This document shows positions 8,350 through 19,794 of a stretch of DNA of 64,000 nt, piece after piece. The position numbers and the translations under genes were made by a program. The DNA comes from G963422565 sp963422565 (GTDB lineage: Bacteria; Pseudomonadota; Alphaproteobacteria; MPNO01): contig OY730228.1 of the NCBI GenBank assembly GCA_963422565.1, positions 496,001 to 560,000 of the forward strand. Reading direction: 5' to 3'. Position 1 is the stretch's first letter. Every line of letters begins with the position of its first letter. The notes under the pieces are model-generated. The model made no database searches and had not been told where the DNA came from. It worked only from the letters and a program-made list of their open reading frames with translations.

Positions 8350-8860
8350 TCTCGACCCCCGGCCGCGCGAAACGCCGGTCCAGATGGCCCTTGCCCTCCT
8401 GGTCGCCCTGCTCGAACAGCCAGCTGTACCCACCCTGCGGATTTGTCAGGATTTCCCAGCAGTTGCTGTCCATGTCCCAGAAGAAGAAGCTGTAGGTCCC
8501 GTGCTGGAGGCGCGGCTTGCCGATCCGGTGCAACCCCCACTCCTCCGCGCCGGCGAGCACGATCTCATGGGCGGCGTCGACCTCCTCCCTGGTCTCCACA
8601 TCCAGACCGTTATGGTTGAGCATCGGCATCTCTTCGCTGCGGTTCTTCTGCTCGACCACCGCGATGGTGTTGGGGCCGCCCAGCCGGATCAGCAGGGAGA
8701 TCGGGCTCGTCCGAACGACCTGGAGCCCGAGGAAGTCGGTATAGAATTTGCGCGCGCGCTCCAGGTCTTTGGACTCGAGCGTGCCGTGCGACAGAAAGTT
8801 CAGCTTGAGGGCCGGCGCCCCGGCGGTCTCCACCGCGGGCGTCGCATTGCCTGTCGTCAT
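8339..8860 (-). CDS. VOC-fold (glyoxalase/dioxygenase superfamily) protein
   Basis: A 173-residue single-unit vicinal-oxygen-chelate protein. The first strand NFLSHGTLESKDLERARKFY supplies the first metal-ligand histidine. The C-terminal half has GTYSFFFWDMDSNCWEIL, whose final glutamate is the usual last ligand. Such proteins are metal-dependent lyases, isomerases, dioxygenases or resistance proteins; the reaction cannot be read from sequence alone. It is transcribed away from the SDR at 8904 and ends against the CoA transferase. The 43 bp between it and the SDR allow one transcript (SDR first). A larger VOC protein lies at 9821-10759, so the cluster has two. Confidence 0.85.
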   Translation of the reverse strand: MTTGNATPAVETAGAPALKLNFLSHGTLESKDLERARKFYTDFLGLQVVRTSPISLLIRLGGPNTIAVVEQKNRSEEMPMLNHNGLDVETREEVDAAHEIVLAGAEEWGLHRIGKPRLQHGTYSFFFWDMDSNCWEILTNPQGGYSWLFEQGDQEGKGHLDRRFARPGVETPV

Positions 8861-8903
8861 CGCGTCCTCCGCTTTCGATGCGTCCCCGGCTCGCCGGGGC
8901 GAT

Positions 8904-9689
8904 TCAGAAATACTTGCCCCATCCGCCGCACACCTCGACCGTCGACCCGGTCATATAGCTGTTCCGCGGCGAGACCAGAAAGACCGCTACATCGGCGATC
9001 TCGCTCGGCCTACCCCAGCGGCCGAGCATCGTATTGCCGGCGAACTGGACTCGGATCTCCTCGGCCGTCTGGTTGCGGAGCTTGGCCATGACCTCCCGTC
9101 TCGGCCCCCAGCGCGGCGTGTCCACCAGCCCGGGACAGAGATTGTTGACCATGATGCCCTTGCCCGCCAGATCGCCCGCGGTCAGCTTGGTGAACGCGTT
9201 GATCGCCGCGTTGGGAAGCGCGGTCGAGTAGGAGCCCGGCATGAGTTGCTTGCCGGAGATGCCGCTCAGATTGAGGATCCGCCCCGATTCCGACTTCTCG
9301 AGATGGGGGACGGCGGCGCGGGTGGTCCGCACATAGGCCATCTGGTTGCGGTTGATGATTTCGTCCCACTGCTCGCCGGTCAACGAATCGAGCGTGCCGG
9401 GAGTCATGCCGCCGACGCAGTTCACCAATATGTCGATCCCGCCAAGACCCTCCGCGGCACGGGCGACAAAGGTCTCGCAGCCCTCTTCGCTGGTCATGTC
9501 GCAACAGACCCCGATCGCCTTGACGCCGAGAGCCTCGATGCCGCGCACCGCGCTGCCGAGCCGCTCCGCTCCGCGCGCGGAGATCGCCACATCGCAGCCC
9601 TCCGCCGCCAGCCCCGTGGCGATCGCATGGCCGAGGCCGTCGCTGCCGCCGCTGATGGCGGCCTTCCTTCCCTTCAGTCCGAGATCCAA
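8904..9689 (-). CDS. Short-chain dehydrogenase/reductase, atypical active site
   Basis: A 261-residue Rossmann-fold SDR. The cofactor motif is ISGGSDGLGHAIATGL (a GxxxGLG variant), and NCVGG replaces the usual NNAG. The serine of ILNLSGISG is in place. The expected YxxxK reads Y-S-T-A-L (GSYSTALPNAAINAFTK), so the catalytic lysine is missing at its normal position. The C-terminal VNNLCPGLVDTPRW and MTGSTVEVCGGWGKYF are normal. The atypical active site suggests an altered reaction or a divergent subfamily with another proton relay. It diverges from the dioxygenase-like gene at 9821, with 131 bp between them. The substrate is unknown. Confidence 0.85.
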   Translation of the reverse strand: MDLGLKGRKAAISGGSDGLGHAIATGLAAEGCDVAISARGAERLGSAVRGIEALGVKAIGVCCDMTSEEGCETFVARAAEGLGGIDILVNCVGGMTPGTLDSLTGEQWDEIINRNQMAYVRTTRAAVPHLEKSESGRILNLSGISGKQLMPGSYSTALPNAAINAFTKLTAGDLAGKGIMVNNLCPGLVDTPRWGPRREVMAKLRNQTAEEIRVQFAGNTMLGRWGRPSEIADVAVFLVSPRNSYMTGSTVEVCGGWGKYF

Positions 9690-9820
9690 GACTTCCTCCT
9701 CGAAAACAGTCGCATCGACGGGGCGCCGATCCGGTCCGACCGGCCCTTGGGTTCCGGCCCGCCGCTCTCTAGTATCACGCTTGCCTACCGTCGTGGGTAA
9801 TCACAGATCGGGAGGGACGG

Positions 9821-10759
9821 ATGATCAAGGTTACCGATATCGCATACGGGCGCATCAGGTCGCCCGATCTCGACAGGCAGGAGAAGTTCCTGACCGATTT
9901 CGGGATGGTGCGCGCGGACAGGACCAGGAACGCCCTCTACATGCGGGGCACGGATCCAGAGCACCACATCCATATCACCGAGCTCGGAGAGCCGGGCTTC
10001 ATCGGCCTCGCCTTCAACGCCGAGAGCGAGGAGGATCTGGAGCGGCTCGCAGCGGCCGAGGGCGCATCTCCGGTCGAGGACATCGACGAGCCCGGCGGCG
10101 GCAGGCGGGTTCGGCTCACCGAGCCCAACGGCTATCGGATCGAGGTCGTCTGGGGGATCGAGGGGAGCACGGCGATCGACGTCCCGCTGTTCCCCCTCAA
10201 CGACGGCCGTGGGCCGCTCGAGCGCAAGGGCGCGCTGACGCGGCTGGACGGCGGTCCGTCGCGCGTCAAGCGGATCGGTCACGGGGTGATGAAGACGCCC
10301 GAGCTGGCGCGCTCGATCGCCTGGGTGCGCCAGACGCTGGGCCTGGTCTGTTCGGACGACGTCTATGCCGGCGACAAGGACAACATCATCCTCTCCTTCA
10401 ACCGCATCGACCGGGGCAAGGAATTCGTCGACCACCATGTCTTCCTCTATGTCGCCGGCGAGCGCGCCGGCCTCAACCATATGGCGTTTGAAGTCCAGGA
10501 CATCGACGATGTGTTCACCGGGCACGAGCATCTCAAGTCGGTCGGCTACGAGCATGTCTGGGGGCTCGGGCGTCACGTCCTCGGCTCGCAGGTCTTCGAC
10601 TATTGGAAGGATCCCTGGGGCCGCGTCCACGAGCACTGGACGGATTCCGACAGGCTCAACTGCGATGCGCCGGCCAACCTCGTCGCCTTCGAAGACGGGC
10701 TGGGGTCGCAATGGGGCAACCCGGCTCCACAGGCGTTCATCGACCACGAATCCATCTGA
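9821..10759 (+). CDS. Two-domain VOC protein, extradiol dioxygenase-like
   Basis: A 312-residue protein with two VOC modules, the architecture of type I extradiol ring-cleavage dioxygenases (2,3-dihydroxybiphenyl dioxygenase type). The C-terminal module carries the probable metal triad: histidine in RIGHGVMKTPEL, histidine in GLNHMAFEVQD and glutamate in WGRVHEHWTDSD. The N-terminal module (DIAYGRIRSPDLDRQEKFL) has lost the full set, as is normal. A strong GGGAGGGA site precedes ATG 9821. Fifteen bases separate it from the flavin monooxygenase at 10775, so the two are almost certainly cotranscribed. A pathway of hydroxylation followed by ring cleavage would fit, but the substrate is inferred only as a catechol-like compound. 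Confidence 0.85.
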   Translation: MIKVTDIAYGRIRSPDLDRQEKFLTDFGMVRADRTRNALYMRGTDPEHHIHITELGEPGFIGLAFNAESEEDLERLAAAEGASPVEDIDEPGGGRRVRLTEPNGYRIEVVWGIEGSTAIDVPLFPLNDGRGPLERKGALTRLDGGPSRVKRIGHGVMKTPELARSIAWVRQTLGLVCSDDVYAGDKDNIILSFNRIDRGKEFVDHHVFLYVAGERAGLNHMAFEVQDIDDVFTGHEHLKSVGYEHVWGLGRHVLGSQVFDYWKDPWGRVHEHWTDSDRLNCDAPANLVAFEDGLGSQWGNPAPQAFIDHESI

Positions 10760-10774
10760 CGGGGAGCCAGCCGT

Positions 10775-11881
10775 ATGAAGCTTGGCTATTTCACGATGCC
10801 GCTCCACCCGCCGGAGCGGAACTATGCCGAGACGCTGAAGGAAGACCGCGAGGCGATTCTGCTGGCCGATCGGCTGGGTTTCGCCGAAGCGTTCGTGGGC
10901 GAGCATGTGACGGATCGGGCGGAGACCGTGACCTCCTGCCTGATGTTCCTCGCGAGTCTCGCCCACGACACCAAGCGCATCGTGCTGGGCAGCGGCACGG
11001 TCAACATGTCGCTCAACCACCCGGCGATCATCGCGGGCCAAGTGGCGATGCTGGACAATATCCTGGAGGGCCGCTTCCTGTTCGGGATCAGCCCCGGCGC
11101 GCTCAAGTCCGACGCCGAGGCGCTCGGGCTGCTCGACAAGGACCGGAACGAGATGTTCGTCGAGTCGATCAACCATGTTCTCGCGATCTGGTCGACCGAC
11201 CCGCCCTACCGGCTGACCGGAAAGTATTGGAACGTCACGACCGAACAGACGCTGATCGCGGAAATCGGCCAGGGCGTGATCGTGACGCCCTTCCAGAAGC
11301 CCCACCCGCCGATCGTGGTGACAGTGGTGGCGCCCTTCTCAAAGGGCGTTACCGAAGCGGCAGCGCGCGGCTGGGACCCGATATCGGCGAACTTTCTGAT
11401 GCCGGAATGGGTGGCCAGCCACTGGCCCAAATATGTCGAGGGCTGCGGCCGTGCCCGGCGCCGGGCCGATCCGGCGAACTGGCGGGTCGCCAAATCGGTC
11501 TTCGTCGCCGACGACGAAGCCACCGCGCGGGACTATGCGATCGAGAACGCCAACAGCCCCTACCGCTTCTATTACAAGCAGCTCATGCACAAGCTCGTCT
11601 CGGCCGGCCGATCGAACCTGTTCAAGCACGACCCGTCGATGCGCGACGAGGACGTAACGCTCGACTATGCGGTGGATCGTCTCGTCATCGCCGGAACGGT
11701 CGAGTCCGTGGTCGACCAGCTCCTCGCGTTCCGCGAGCGGATCGGCGATTTCGGCACGCTGATCTATGCCGGCCATGACTGGGTCGACCCGATTCTGGCC
11801 AAACGGTCGATGACCCTGATGGCCGAGGAGGTGATGCCGCGGCTGAACGAGGAATTGACGCGCGGCGCCGCGGTTGCCTGA
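10775..11881 (+). CDS. LLM-class flavin-dependent oxidoreductase
   Basis: A 368-residue bacterial-luciferase-like monooxygenase, which uses reduced FMN from a separate reductase. The N-terminus MKLGYFTMPLHPPER and the segments AFVGEHVTDRAE and GSGTVNMSLNHPAIIAGQ are typical of the TIM barrel. NILEGRFLFGISPGAL and the later DFGTLIYAGHDW complete it. GGGGAG lies just before ATG 10775. The length is normal for the family. It follows the extradiol-dioxygenase-like gene, suggesting that both act on one substrate. Two other LLM proteins occur at 14133-15248 and 49535-50533, with little similarity between them. Confidence 0.88.
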   Translation: MKLGYFTMPLHPPERNYAETLKEDREAILLADRLGFAEAFVGEHVTDRAETVTSCLMFLASLAHDTKRIVLGSGTVNMSLNHPAIIAGQVAMLDNILEGRFLFGISPGALKSDAEALGLLDKDRNEMFVESINHVLAIWSTDPPYRLTGKYWNVTTEQTLIAEIGQGVIVTPFQKPHPPIVVTVVAPFSKGVTEAAARGWDPISANFLMPEWVASHWPKYVEGCGRARRRADPANWRVAKSVFVADDEATARDYAIENANSPYRFYYKQLMHKLVSAGRSNLFKHDPSMRDEDVTLDYAVDRLVIAGTVESVVDQLLAFRERIGDFGTLIYAGHDWVDPILAKRSMTLMAEEVMPRLNEELTRGAAVA

Positions 11882-11958
11882 TCGCGCCGACAACCGACAA
11901 CGCCGATCCGAGCTGCCGATATGGTAGACGTGACCGACAACCGGGCCGGTCGGCGATC

Positions 11959-14094
<2,136 letters not shown>

Positions 14095-14097
14095 GAC

Positions 14098-14134
14098 AGG
14101 GTCCTGCGCCGCGCCCGGCGGGGCGCAGGACCCT
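14098..14134. terminator. Strong bidirectional hairpin terminator
   Basis: AGGGTCCTGCGCC (14098-14110) pairs perfectly over 13 bp with GGCGCAGGACCCT (14122-14134) around an 11-nt loop. It sits exactly between the convergent ends of the P-type ATPase and the flavin monooxygenase, and its right arm touches the latter's stop codon. Confidence 0.8.
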
Positions 14135-15248
14135 AGCCGCGCTTCTCGCGAAGCCCCATCCGCTCGAGGCGGGGCAGCACCTCTTCGCAGAAGAACGGGA
14201 GCTCGTCGGAGAAGTTGACGAAGGATATCCCGATCCCCCGCAGCCCTGCGCGGCTGAACCTGGCGAGCTCGTCGGCGACCCGGTCCGGGTCGCCGACGAC
14301 CGGGATACCGCCGAGCCCGTGGGCGACATGGCGCCGCATGGCTTCATAGGCTTCCGCCGTGTGATCCGCCCGGTCGACCTTGCGCAGCGCCAGGATGTTG
14401 TCCACCGCCTCCCAATCGGCCGAGTCGATGACGCAATGACGATGGTAGTCCCTGGCCTCCGCCGTGGTCCGCCTGCAGGTTACCACCCCGACCGAATAGA
14501 CATCGATCTCGCGGCCGTGGCGGGCGCCGCGCCGTTTGGCGTCGCGGATTTCGACCGCGAACTCGTCGATCGTGGCCTCCCTGCGCGGGGTGGAGAAGAG
14601 CGCGTCGCAGTTGCGCACGGCGAATTCCCTGCCCGTCGGCGAGGCGCCGGCGTTCATGATCAGCGGCCGCGTCCCGCCATGCGGCTTGGGTTCGGATCGG
14701 ACATCCTCGAGCCGGATGTAGCGGCCCTCGTAATCGAAGGGCGCGCTGCGTTCCCACATCATACGGACCGCGTCGAGCCATTCGCCGCCATAGGCGTAGC
14801 GCGCCTCATGGTCGCGCTGAGCAACCCCGAACATCCGGAATTCGCCCTCGTTCCACCCGCAGACGATATTGAGACCGAACCTTCCCTCGCCGATATGGTC
14901 GGCGGTCGCGAACGCCTTGGCGGCGATGATCGGGTGGATCAGCGGAGCATGGACGGTCGCGAACACGGTGATGCGGGCGGTCCGGGCGAGGAGGCCGGTG
15001 GCCCAGGTCACCGATTCGAGCGTGGCCCCCTGATAGTCTGTCTCGCCGCCATATCCCTTCCACCTGCCGATCGGCAGCATGAAATCGAGCCCTGCCTCGT
15101 CGGCCATCGCGGCGAGCGCGAGATTGTCCGACCAGGATCCCGACCAGCGCTCCGCCACCTTGGTGACCGCCCGCCCCGAGGAACAGTTTGCGCCGAACAG
15201 GCCGAGCTTGAAGGCGTTGCGGTTGTGCATCGCCAGTCGGTCGCGCAT
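14133..15248 (-). CDS. LLM-class flavin monooxygenase (RutA/sulfone-monooxygenase-like)
   Basis: A 371-residue luciferase-like monooxygenase using FMNH2. Diagnostic stretches are KLGLFGANCSSGRAVT, DNLALAAMADEAGLDFMLPI, GRWKGYGGETDYQG and DHIGEGRFGLNIVCGWN. These place it in the branch containing pyrimidine monooxygenase RutA and dimethylsulfone or alkanesulfonate monooxygenases. ATG 15248 or ATG 15230 could be the start; both lie just before the conserved NAFKLG, and neither has a strong ribosome site. It lies downstream of the formate dehydrogenase genes in the same direction, 61 bp after fdsA, so formate dehydrogenase might supply NADH for its flavin reductase. That coupling is an inference. 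The substrate is unknown. Confidence 0.85.
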   Translation of the reverse strand: MRDRLAMHNRNAFKLGLFGANCSSGRAVTKVAERWSGSWSDNLALAAMADEAGLDFMLPIGRWKGYGGETDYQGATLESVTWATGLLARTARITVFATVHAPLIHPIIAAKAFATADHIGEGRFGLNIVCGWNEGEFRMFGVAQRDHEARYAYGGEWLDAVRMMWERSAPFDYEGRYIRLEDVRSEPKPHGGTRPLIMNAGASPTGREFAVRNCDALFSTPRREATIDEFAVEIRDAKRRGARHGREIDVYSVGVVTCRRTTAEARDYHRHCVIDSADWEAVDNILALRKVDRADHTAEAYEAMRRHVAHGLGGIPVVGDPDRVADELARFSRAGLRGIGISFVNFSDELPFFCEEVLPRLERMGLREKRG

Positions 15249-15309
15249 GGCGGCCCCGCGGTCCCTCGACATCCGGCGACGCGCCCCTCGACCGCGAGGC
15301 CGATCCGCC

Positions 15310-18081
15310 TCAAGTCGCGGCCGGCTCGACCCGAGCGGCGCAATACTTGAACTCGGGGATCTTGCCGAAAGGGTCGAGTGCGGGGTTGGTGAGAAGGTTC
15401 GCCGGAGCTTCGGAATAGCAGAACGGAACGAAGACGACGCCGCCCGGCACGTCGCCGTCGACCCGGCTCTTGAGCTCGATCGCGCCGCGCCGGGTGGCAA
15501 CCCGGATCGGATCGCCGGCCTTCAGCCCCATCCGGGCGAGATCGGCCGGCGAGAGATGGGCGACCGCCTCCGGCTCGATCCGATCCAGGACCCTCGTACG
15601 GCGGGTCATCGAGCCCGTATGCCAATGCTCCAGCACCCGCCCGGTGGTGAGGATCATGGGGAACTCGGCATCCGGCGCCTCGTCGGGCGGCACGACCGAA
15701 GCGGGGACGAATTTGCCGCGCCCGTTCTCGGTCGGAAAGCCGTCGCCGAAGATCACCTCTTCGCCGGGCCGGTCGACATCGGCGACCGGATAGGTCACCG
15801 AGTCCTCGCGCTGCAGCCGCTCCCAGGTGATTCCCGCGATCGACGGCATGACCTCGCGCATCTCCGCGAACACGTCCGCCGCCCCGCCATACCGCCAGTC
15901 GAGGCCGAGACGGCGAGCGATTTCCTGGATGATCCACAAATCCGGGCGTGCCTCGTCGGGCGGCGCCAGGGCGGCACGCGCGATCTGAACCTGACGGTTG
16001 GTGTTGGTGAACGTGCCCTCCTTCTCCGGAAAGGCGGAGGCCGGAAGGACCACATCGGCATAGTAGGCCGTCTCGGTGAGAAACAGGTCCTGGACCACCA
16101 GATGCTCGAGCCTGGAAAGCGCGGCGCGGGCGTGGTCGACATCCGGATCCGACATCGCCGGGTTCTCGCCCATGATGTACATGCCGAGGATCCGACCGTC
16201 ATGGACGGCGTCCATGATCTCGACCACCGTAAGACCCCGGTCGGGATCGAGCTTGGCCCCCCAGAAGACCTCGAAGGACCGTCGGACATCCGCGCCCGTC
16301 ACCGGCCGGTAGTCAGGATAGAACATGGGGATCAGCCCGACATCGGACGCGCCCTGTACGTTGTTCTGTCCACGCAGCGGGTGAAGGCCGGTGCCGGGGC
16401 GCCCGATCTGCCCCGTCATCAAGGCGAGCGAGATCAGGCAGCGCGCATTGTCGGTCCCGTGCACGTGCTGGGAGATGCCCATTCCCCAGAAGATCATCGC
16501 CGCACCGGCCCCGGCATAGAGCCGCGCGACCGTCCGAATCGTCTCCGCCGGCACCCCGCAGACCGGCGCCATCGCCTCGGGGGTGAACGGCACCAAATGG
16601 GCGCGGAGCGCTTCGAAACCCTCGGTGTGCTCGGCGATGTATCGCGGGTTGTGGAGATTTTCGGCGAGGATCGCGTTCATCATGGCGTTGAGCAGGGCGA
16701 CATCGGTGCCCGGGGTGAATTGCAGCATATGGGTCGCGTGCCGACCGAGCGCCTGGCCGCGCGGATCCATGACGATCAGCGTCTTGCCGGCCTTGGCCGC
16801 GTTCTTGAAGAAGGTCGCCGCAACCGGATGGTTCACCGTCGGGTTGGCGCCGATGACGAGGATGGTGTCGGCGTTGGCGCATTCGAAGAACGGGGCGGTC
16901 ACGGCGCCCGAGTTGATGGTCTCCATGAGCGCGGCGACCGAGGATGCGTGGCACAGCCGGGTGCAGTGGTCGACATTGTTGGTCCGGAACCCGACCCGGA
17001 CCAGCTTCTGGAACAGATAGGCCTCCTCGTTCGAACCTTTGGCGGAGCCGAACCCGGCCAACCCCTTCGGACCGCGGCTGCGGCGGATGCGTGCGAGACC
17101 GGCGGCCGCCGCATCGAGCGCCTCCTCCCAGCTCGCCTCGCGGAAGAGCGCCGACGGATCGGACGGATCGAGCGCCGCGAGATCGTTCTTCGGCACCCCC
17201 TCCCTGCGGATCAGCGGCCGGGTCAACCGGTCGGGATGATCGACGTAATCGAAGCCGAACCGGCCCTTTACGCAGAGCCGGTTGCGGTTCGCCGGCCCGT
17301 CGCGGCCGTCGATCTTGAGCAGCCGCCCGTCCGCCACGTGATAGGTGAGCTGGCAGCCAACGCCGCAATAGGGGCAGAGGCTGTTCACCTCGCGCGCCGC
17401 CGGCACCGCGCCGCGCGTGGCGGCGTCGACGGCGCGGACGGGCAGCAACGCGCCGGTCGGGCAGGCCTGCACGCATTCGCCGCAGCCGACGCAGCTGCTG
17501 TCGCCCATCGGGTCGTCGAAATCGAAGACGATCTTGGCCCGCGCCCCCCGATGCGCCATGCCGATGACGTCATTGACCTGGACCTCGCGGCAGGCCCGGA
17601 CGCAGAGCGTGCAGGAGATGCAGGCGTCCAGGTTGACCGCCATCGCCGGATGGCTGCGGTCGGCCGCCGGCATGTCCCTGGCGGCGAATCGACTGGCCGT
17701 GACGCCGACGCGCTCCGCCCAGCGCCAGAGCTTAGAGGCCGGATCGTGCGTCTCGGCGCGTGCGGGCTGGTCGGCGATCAGGAGTTCGAAGACCATCTCG
17801 CGCGCCGCCCGTGCGCGTTCGGATGCGCTATGCACGACCATGCCCGCGCGCGGCTCGCGAATGCAGGAGGCGGCGAGAACCCGCTCGCCCTCGATCTCGA
17901 CCATGCAGACACGGCAATTGCCGTCGGGTCGGTAACCCGGTTCCGGCGCGTAGCAGAGATGGGGAATCTCCGCTCCCGCGCGGTCCGCGGCCTGCCAGAT
18001 CGTCTCGCCCGGCAGGGCCCGCACGGTACGGCCGTCCAGCACGAATTCGCAGCTTGCGCGCCCGTCACCATCCATCGCCAT
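15310..18081 (-). CDS. fdsA: NAD-dependent formate dehydrogenase, molybdenum subunit
   Basis: A 923-residue catalytic subunit that oxidises formate to CO2 in the cytoplasm and passes electrons to the FdsB partner. The N-terminal 2Fe-2S domain has CYAPEPGY followed by NCRVCMVEIEGE. Next come two ferredoxin clusters (ACISCTLCVRACREV and SSCVGCGECVQACPTGAL). A further 4Fe-4S (CPYCGVGCQ) then leads into the bis-MGD domain. The molybdenum ligand is a cysteine in NNVDHCTRLCHASSVAAL near residue 375, not selenocysteine. The C-terminal NRNRLCVKGRFGFDYVDHP-type and PAFPEKEGTFTNT-type elements are present. The start is ATG 18081, three bases after the fdsB stop. Gene order is FdsG-FdsB fusion, then FdsA. 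No fdhD or FdsD gene is in the window. Confidence 0.95.
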   Translation of the reverse strand: MAMDGDGRASCEFVLDGRTVRALPGETIWQAADRAGAEIPHLCYAPEPGYRPDGNCRVCMVEIEGERVLAASCIREPRAGMVVHSASERARAAREMVFELLIADQPARAETHDPASKLWRWAERVGVTASRFAARDMPAADRSHPAMAVNLDACISCTLCVRACREVQVNDVIGMAHRGARAKIVFDFDDPMGDSSCVGCGECVQACPTGALLPVRAVDAATRGAVPAAREVNSLCPYCGVGCQLTYHVADGRLLKIDGRDGPANRNRLCVKGRFGFDYVDHPDRLTRPLIRREGVPKNDLAALDPSDPSALFREASWEEALDAAAAGLARIRRSRGPKGLAGFGSAKGSNEEAYLFQKLVRVGFRTNNVDHCTRLCHASSVAALMETINSGAVTAPFFECANADTILVIGANPTVNHPVAATFFKNAAKAGKTLIVMDPRGQALGRHATHMLQFTPGTDVALLNAMMNAILAENLHNPRYIAEHTEGFEALRAHLVPFTPEAMAPVCGVPAETIRTVARLYAGAGAAMIFWGMGISQHVHGTDNARCLISLALMTGQIGRPGTGLHPLRGQNNVQGASDVGLIPMFYPDYRPVTGADVRRSFEVFWGAKLDPDRGLTVVEIMDAVHDGRILGMYIMGENPAMSDPDVDHARAALSRLEHLVVQDLFLTETAYYADVVLPASAFPEKEGTFTNTNRQVQIARAALAPPDEARPDLWIIQEIARRLGLDWRYGGAADVFAEMREVMPSIAGITWERLQREDSVTYPVADVDRPGEEVIFGDGFPTENGRGKFVPASVVPPDEAPDAEFPMILTTGRVLEHWHTGSMTRRTRVLDRIEPEAVAHLSPADLARMGLKAGDPIRVATRRGAIELKSRVDGDVPGGVVFVPFCYSEAPANLLTNPALDPFGKIPEFKYCAARVEPAAT

Positions 18082-18084
18082 GAC

Positions 18085-19794
18085 CTACCCGCCCGGTATG
18101 TCCTCGGGAAAATGACGCAGCACCGACAGCAATCCGTTGGGCGCCGCCTGACCGAGCCCGCAGATCGAGGCGTCCATCATGGTCCGGGACAGCTCCTGCA
18201 AGAGCGGCCGATTCCAGCCCGGCGCCGTCATCAGCCCGACCGCCTTCTCGCAACCGGAACGGCAGGGCGTGCACTGACCGCAGCTCTCATCCTCGAAGAA
18301 GCGCATCAGATTGAGGGCCGCGTCCGCCGTCGAGTCCCGGTCCGACAGGACGATCACCGCCGCCGATCCGATCAGGCAGCCATGTTCTTCGAGGGTTCCG
18401 AAATCGAGAGGGATGTCGACCATGGACGCGGGCAGGATTCCACCCGACGCACCGCCGGGTAGATAGGCCTTGAAGACATGGCCCGGCGCCATCCCGCCGC
18501 AATGCTCGACGATGAGTTCGGCGGCGGTGATCCCGGCCTCGGCGATCTTGACGCCGGGCTCGGCGACGCGGCCCGAGACCGAGAACGTCCTCAACCCCTT
18601 GCGGCCGTTGCGGCCGCGGCCGGCGAAGCTCTCCGCGCCATCGGTCAGGATGGAGGGGACCCAGTAGAGGGTCTCGACATTGTTGATCAGCGTCGGACGG
18701 CCGAACAGACCGACTTGTGCCGGGAAGGGCGGCTTGTGCCGAGGCAGGCCGCGCTTGCCCTCGATACTCTCGAGCATCGCCGATTCCTCGCCGCAGATAT
18801 AGGCGCCGGCGCCGCGGCGAAGCTCGATCGAACCCTTGGCGGCGAGCCCCGCTCGTTCGAGCGCGGCGGTCTCGACGCGCAGAATCTCGCGGCAGGCCGG
18901 GTACTCGTCGCGAAGATAGATATGGCTGGTCTCGGCCTCGACGGCCCATTGCGCGATCAACATGCCCTCGAGAAAGCGATGCGGGTCGGTCTCGAGGAAA
19001 TATCGGTCCTTGAACGTGCCGGGCTCGCCTTCGTCGGCGTTGACGGCGAGATGGCGCGGCCCGGGTTCCGCACGGACGAAACGCCATTTGCGTCCGGTCG
19101 GGAACCCGGCGCCGCCCAGGCCGCGCAGCCCCGACGCCTCCAGCGTCTCGATCACCGAATCGACGGCGAGCGCACCGCCGCGGCAGGCGCGAAGCGCCGC
19201 ATAGCCGCCGCGGGCGAGATAGGCGTCCAATCCCGGATAGTCCGGGATCTCCGGGGCGACGGCCCGCCGGCCGACGGCCGCCATCACCCGATCCGCATCG
19301 GCGGGAGCGATGGGGTTGCGACCGACCGCGGCCACCGGCGCCCTGTCGCAGGCGCCCATGCAGGGCGCGCGCAGGACGCGCATCCCGGCGTCGCCGCGTT
19401 CCGCCAGCGCCGCGGCCAGCGAGTTCGCCCCCATCATCTCGCAGACGATGGAGTCGCAGACCCGTACCGTGACCGGGGCGGGGCGCGGCTGGCCGTCCTC
19501 GAGCACGTCGAAATGATGATAGAAGGTGGCGACCTCATAGATCTCGGCGGGCGCCATTCTCATTTCCTGGGCAAGCGCAACCAGATAGGCGGGCGGCAGG
19601 CAGCCCTCGGAATCCTGGATCAGATGCAGATGCTCGATCAGCAAGTCGCGCCGCCGCGGCCGGCCGGCCAGCAGCCCCCGCACGGCGTCGTGTGCCGCGG
19701 TGTCGACCTGACGGCCCTTTGTTCGCGGCTGCGCCGCGAAACGCCCCGCCCCCGGATGCGCATAGCGCCCCCCGCGCCGTCCTCCTCCAGTCAT
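18085..19794 (-). CDS. fdsB: NAD-dependent formate dehydrogenase, fused gamma-beta subunit
   Basis: A 569-residue diaphorase subunit. The first 170 residues are a NuoE/FdsG-like thioredoxin-fold 2Fe-2S domain: EVATFYHHFDVL, VRVCDSIVCEM and RAPCMGACDRAP provide its cysteines. The rest is a NuoF/FdsB-like domain with the FMN site GLGGAGFPTGRKW, the NADH region NADEGEPGTFKDRY and the 4Fe-4S motif ESCGQCTPCRSGCEKAV. It receives electrons from FdsA and reduces NAD+. In many organisms these are two proteins; here they are fused. ATG 19794 overlaps the stop of the DUF3553 gene at 19791, so the three genes are translationally linked. The longer upstream frame is not conserved in character. Confidence 0.93.
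   Translation of the reverse strand: MTGGGRRGGRYAHPGAGRFAAQPRTKGRQVDTAAHDAVRGLLAGRPRRRDLLIEHLHLIQDSEGCLPPAYLVALAQEMRMAPAEIYEVATFYHHFDVLEDGQPRPAPVTVRVCDSIVCEMMGANSLAAALAERGDAGMRVLRAPCMGACDRAPVAAVGRNPIAPADADRVMAAVGRRAVAPEIPDYPGLDAYLARGGYAALRACRGGALAVDSVIETLEASGLRGLGGAGFPTGRKWRFVRAEPGPRHLAVNADEGEPGTFKDRYFLETDPHRFLEGMLIAQWAVEAETSHIYLRDEYPACREILRVETAALERAGLAAKGSIELRRGAGAYICGEESAMLESIEGKRGLPRHKPPFPAQVGLFGRPTLINNVETLYWVPSILTDGAESFAGRGRNGRKGLRTFSVSGRVAEPGVKIAEAGITAAELIVEHCGGMAPGHVFKAYLPGGASGGILPASMVDIPLDFGTLEEHGCLIGSAAVIVLSDRDSTADAALNLMRFFEDESCGQCTPCRSGCEKAVGLMTAPGWNRPLLQELSRTMMDASICGLGQAAPNGLLSVLRHFPEDIPGG

Noticed and set aside
9785..11305. A 506-codon minus-strand frame
   Set aside because: It runs opposite the VOC and flavin-monooxygenase genes, which have good ribosome sites and clear motifs.
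16940..16990. Possible selenocysteine in formate dehydrogenase
   Set aside because: The molybdenum-ligand position is an ordinary cysteine codon (DHCTRLCHA) and no in-frame TGA occurs in the gene.
15079..18462. A 1,127-codon plus-strand open frame
   Set aside because: It is antisense to the formate dehydrogenase subunit, arginine/histidine-rich and without motifs; it is produced by codon bias.
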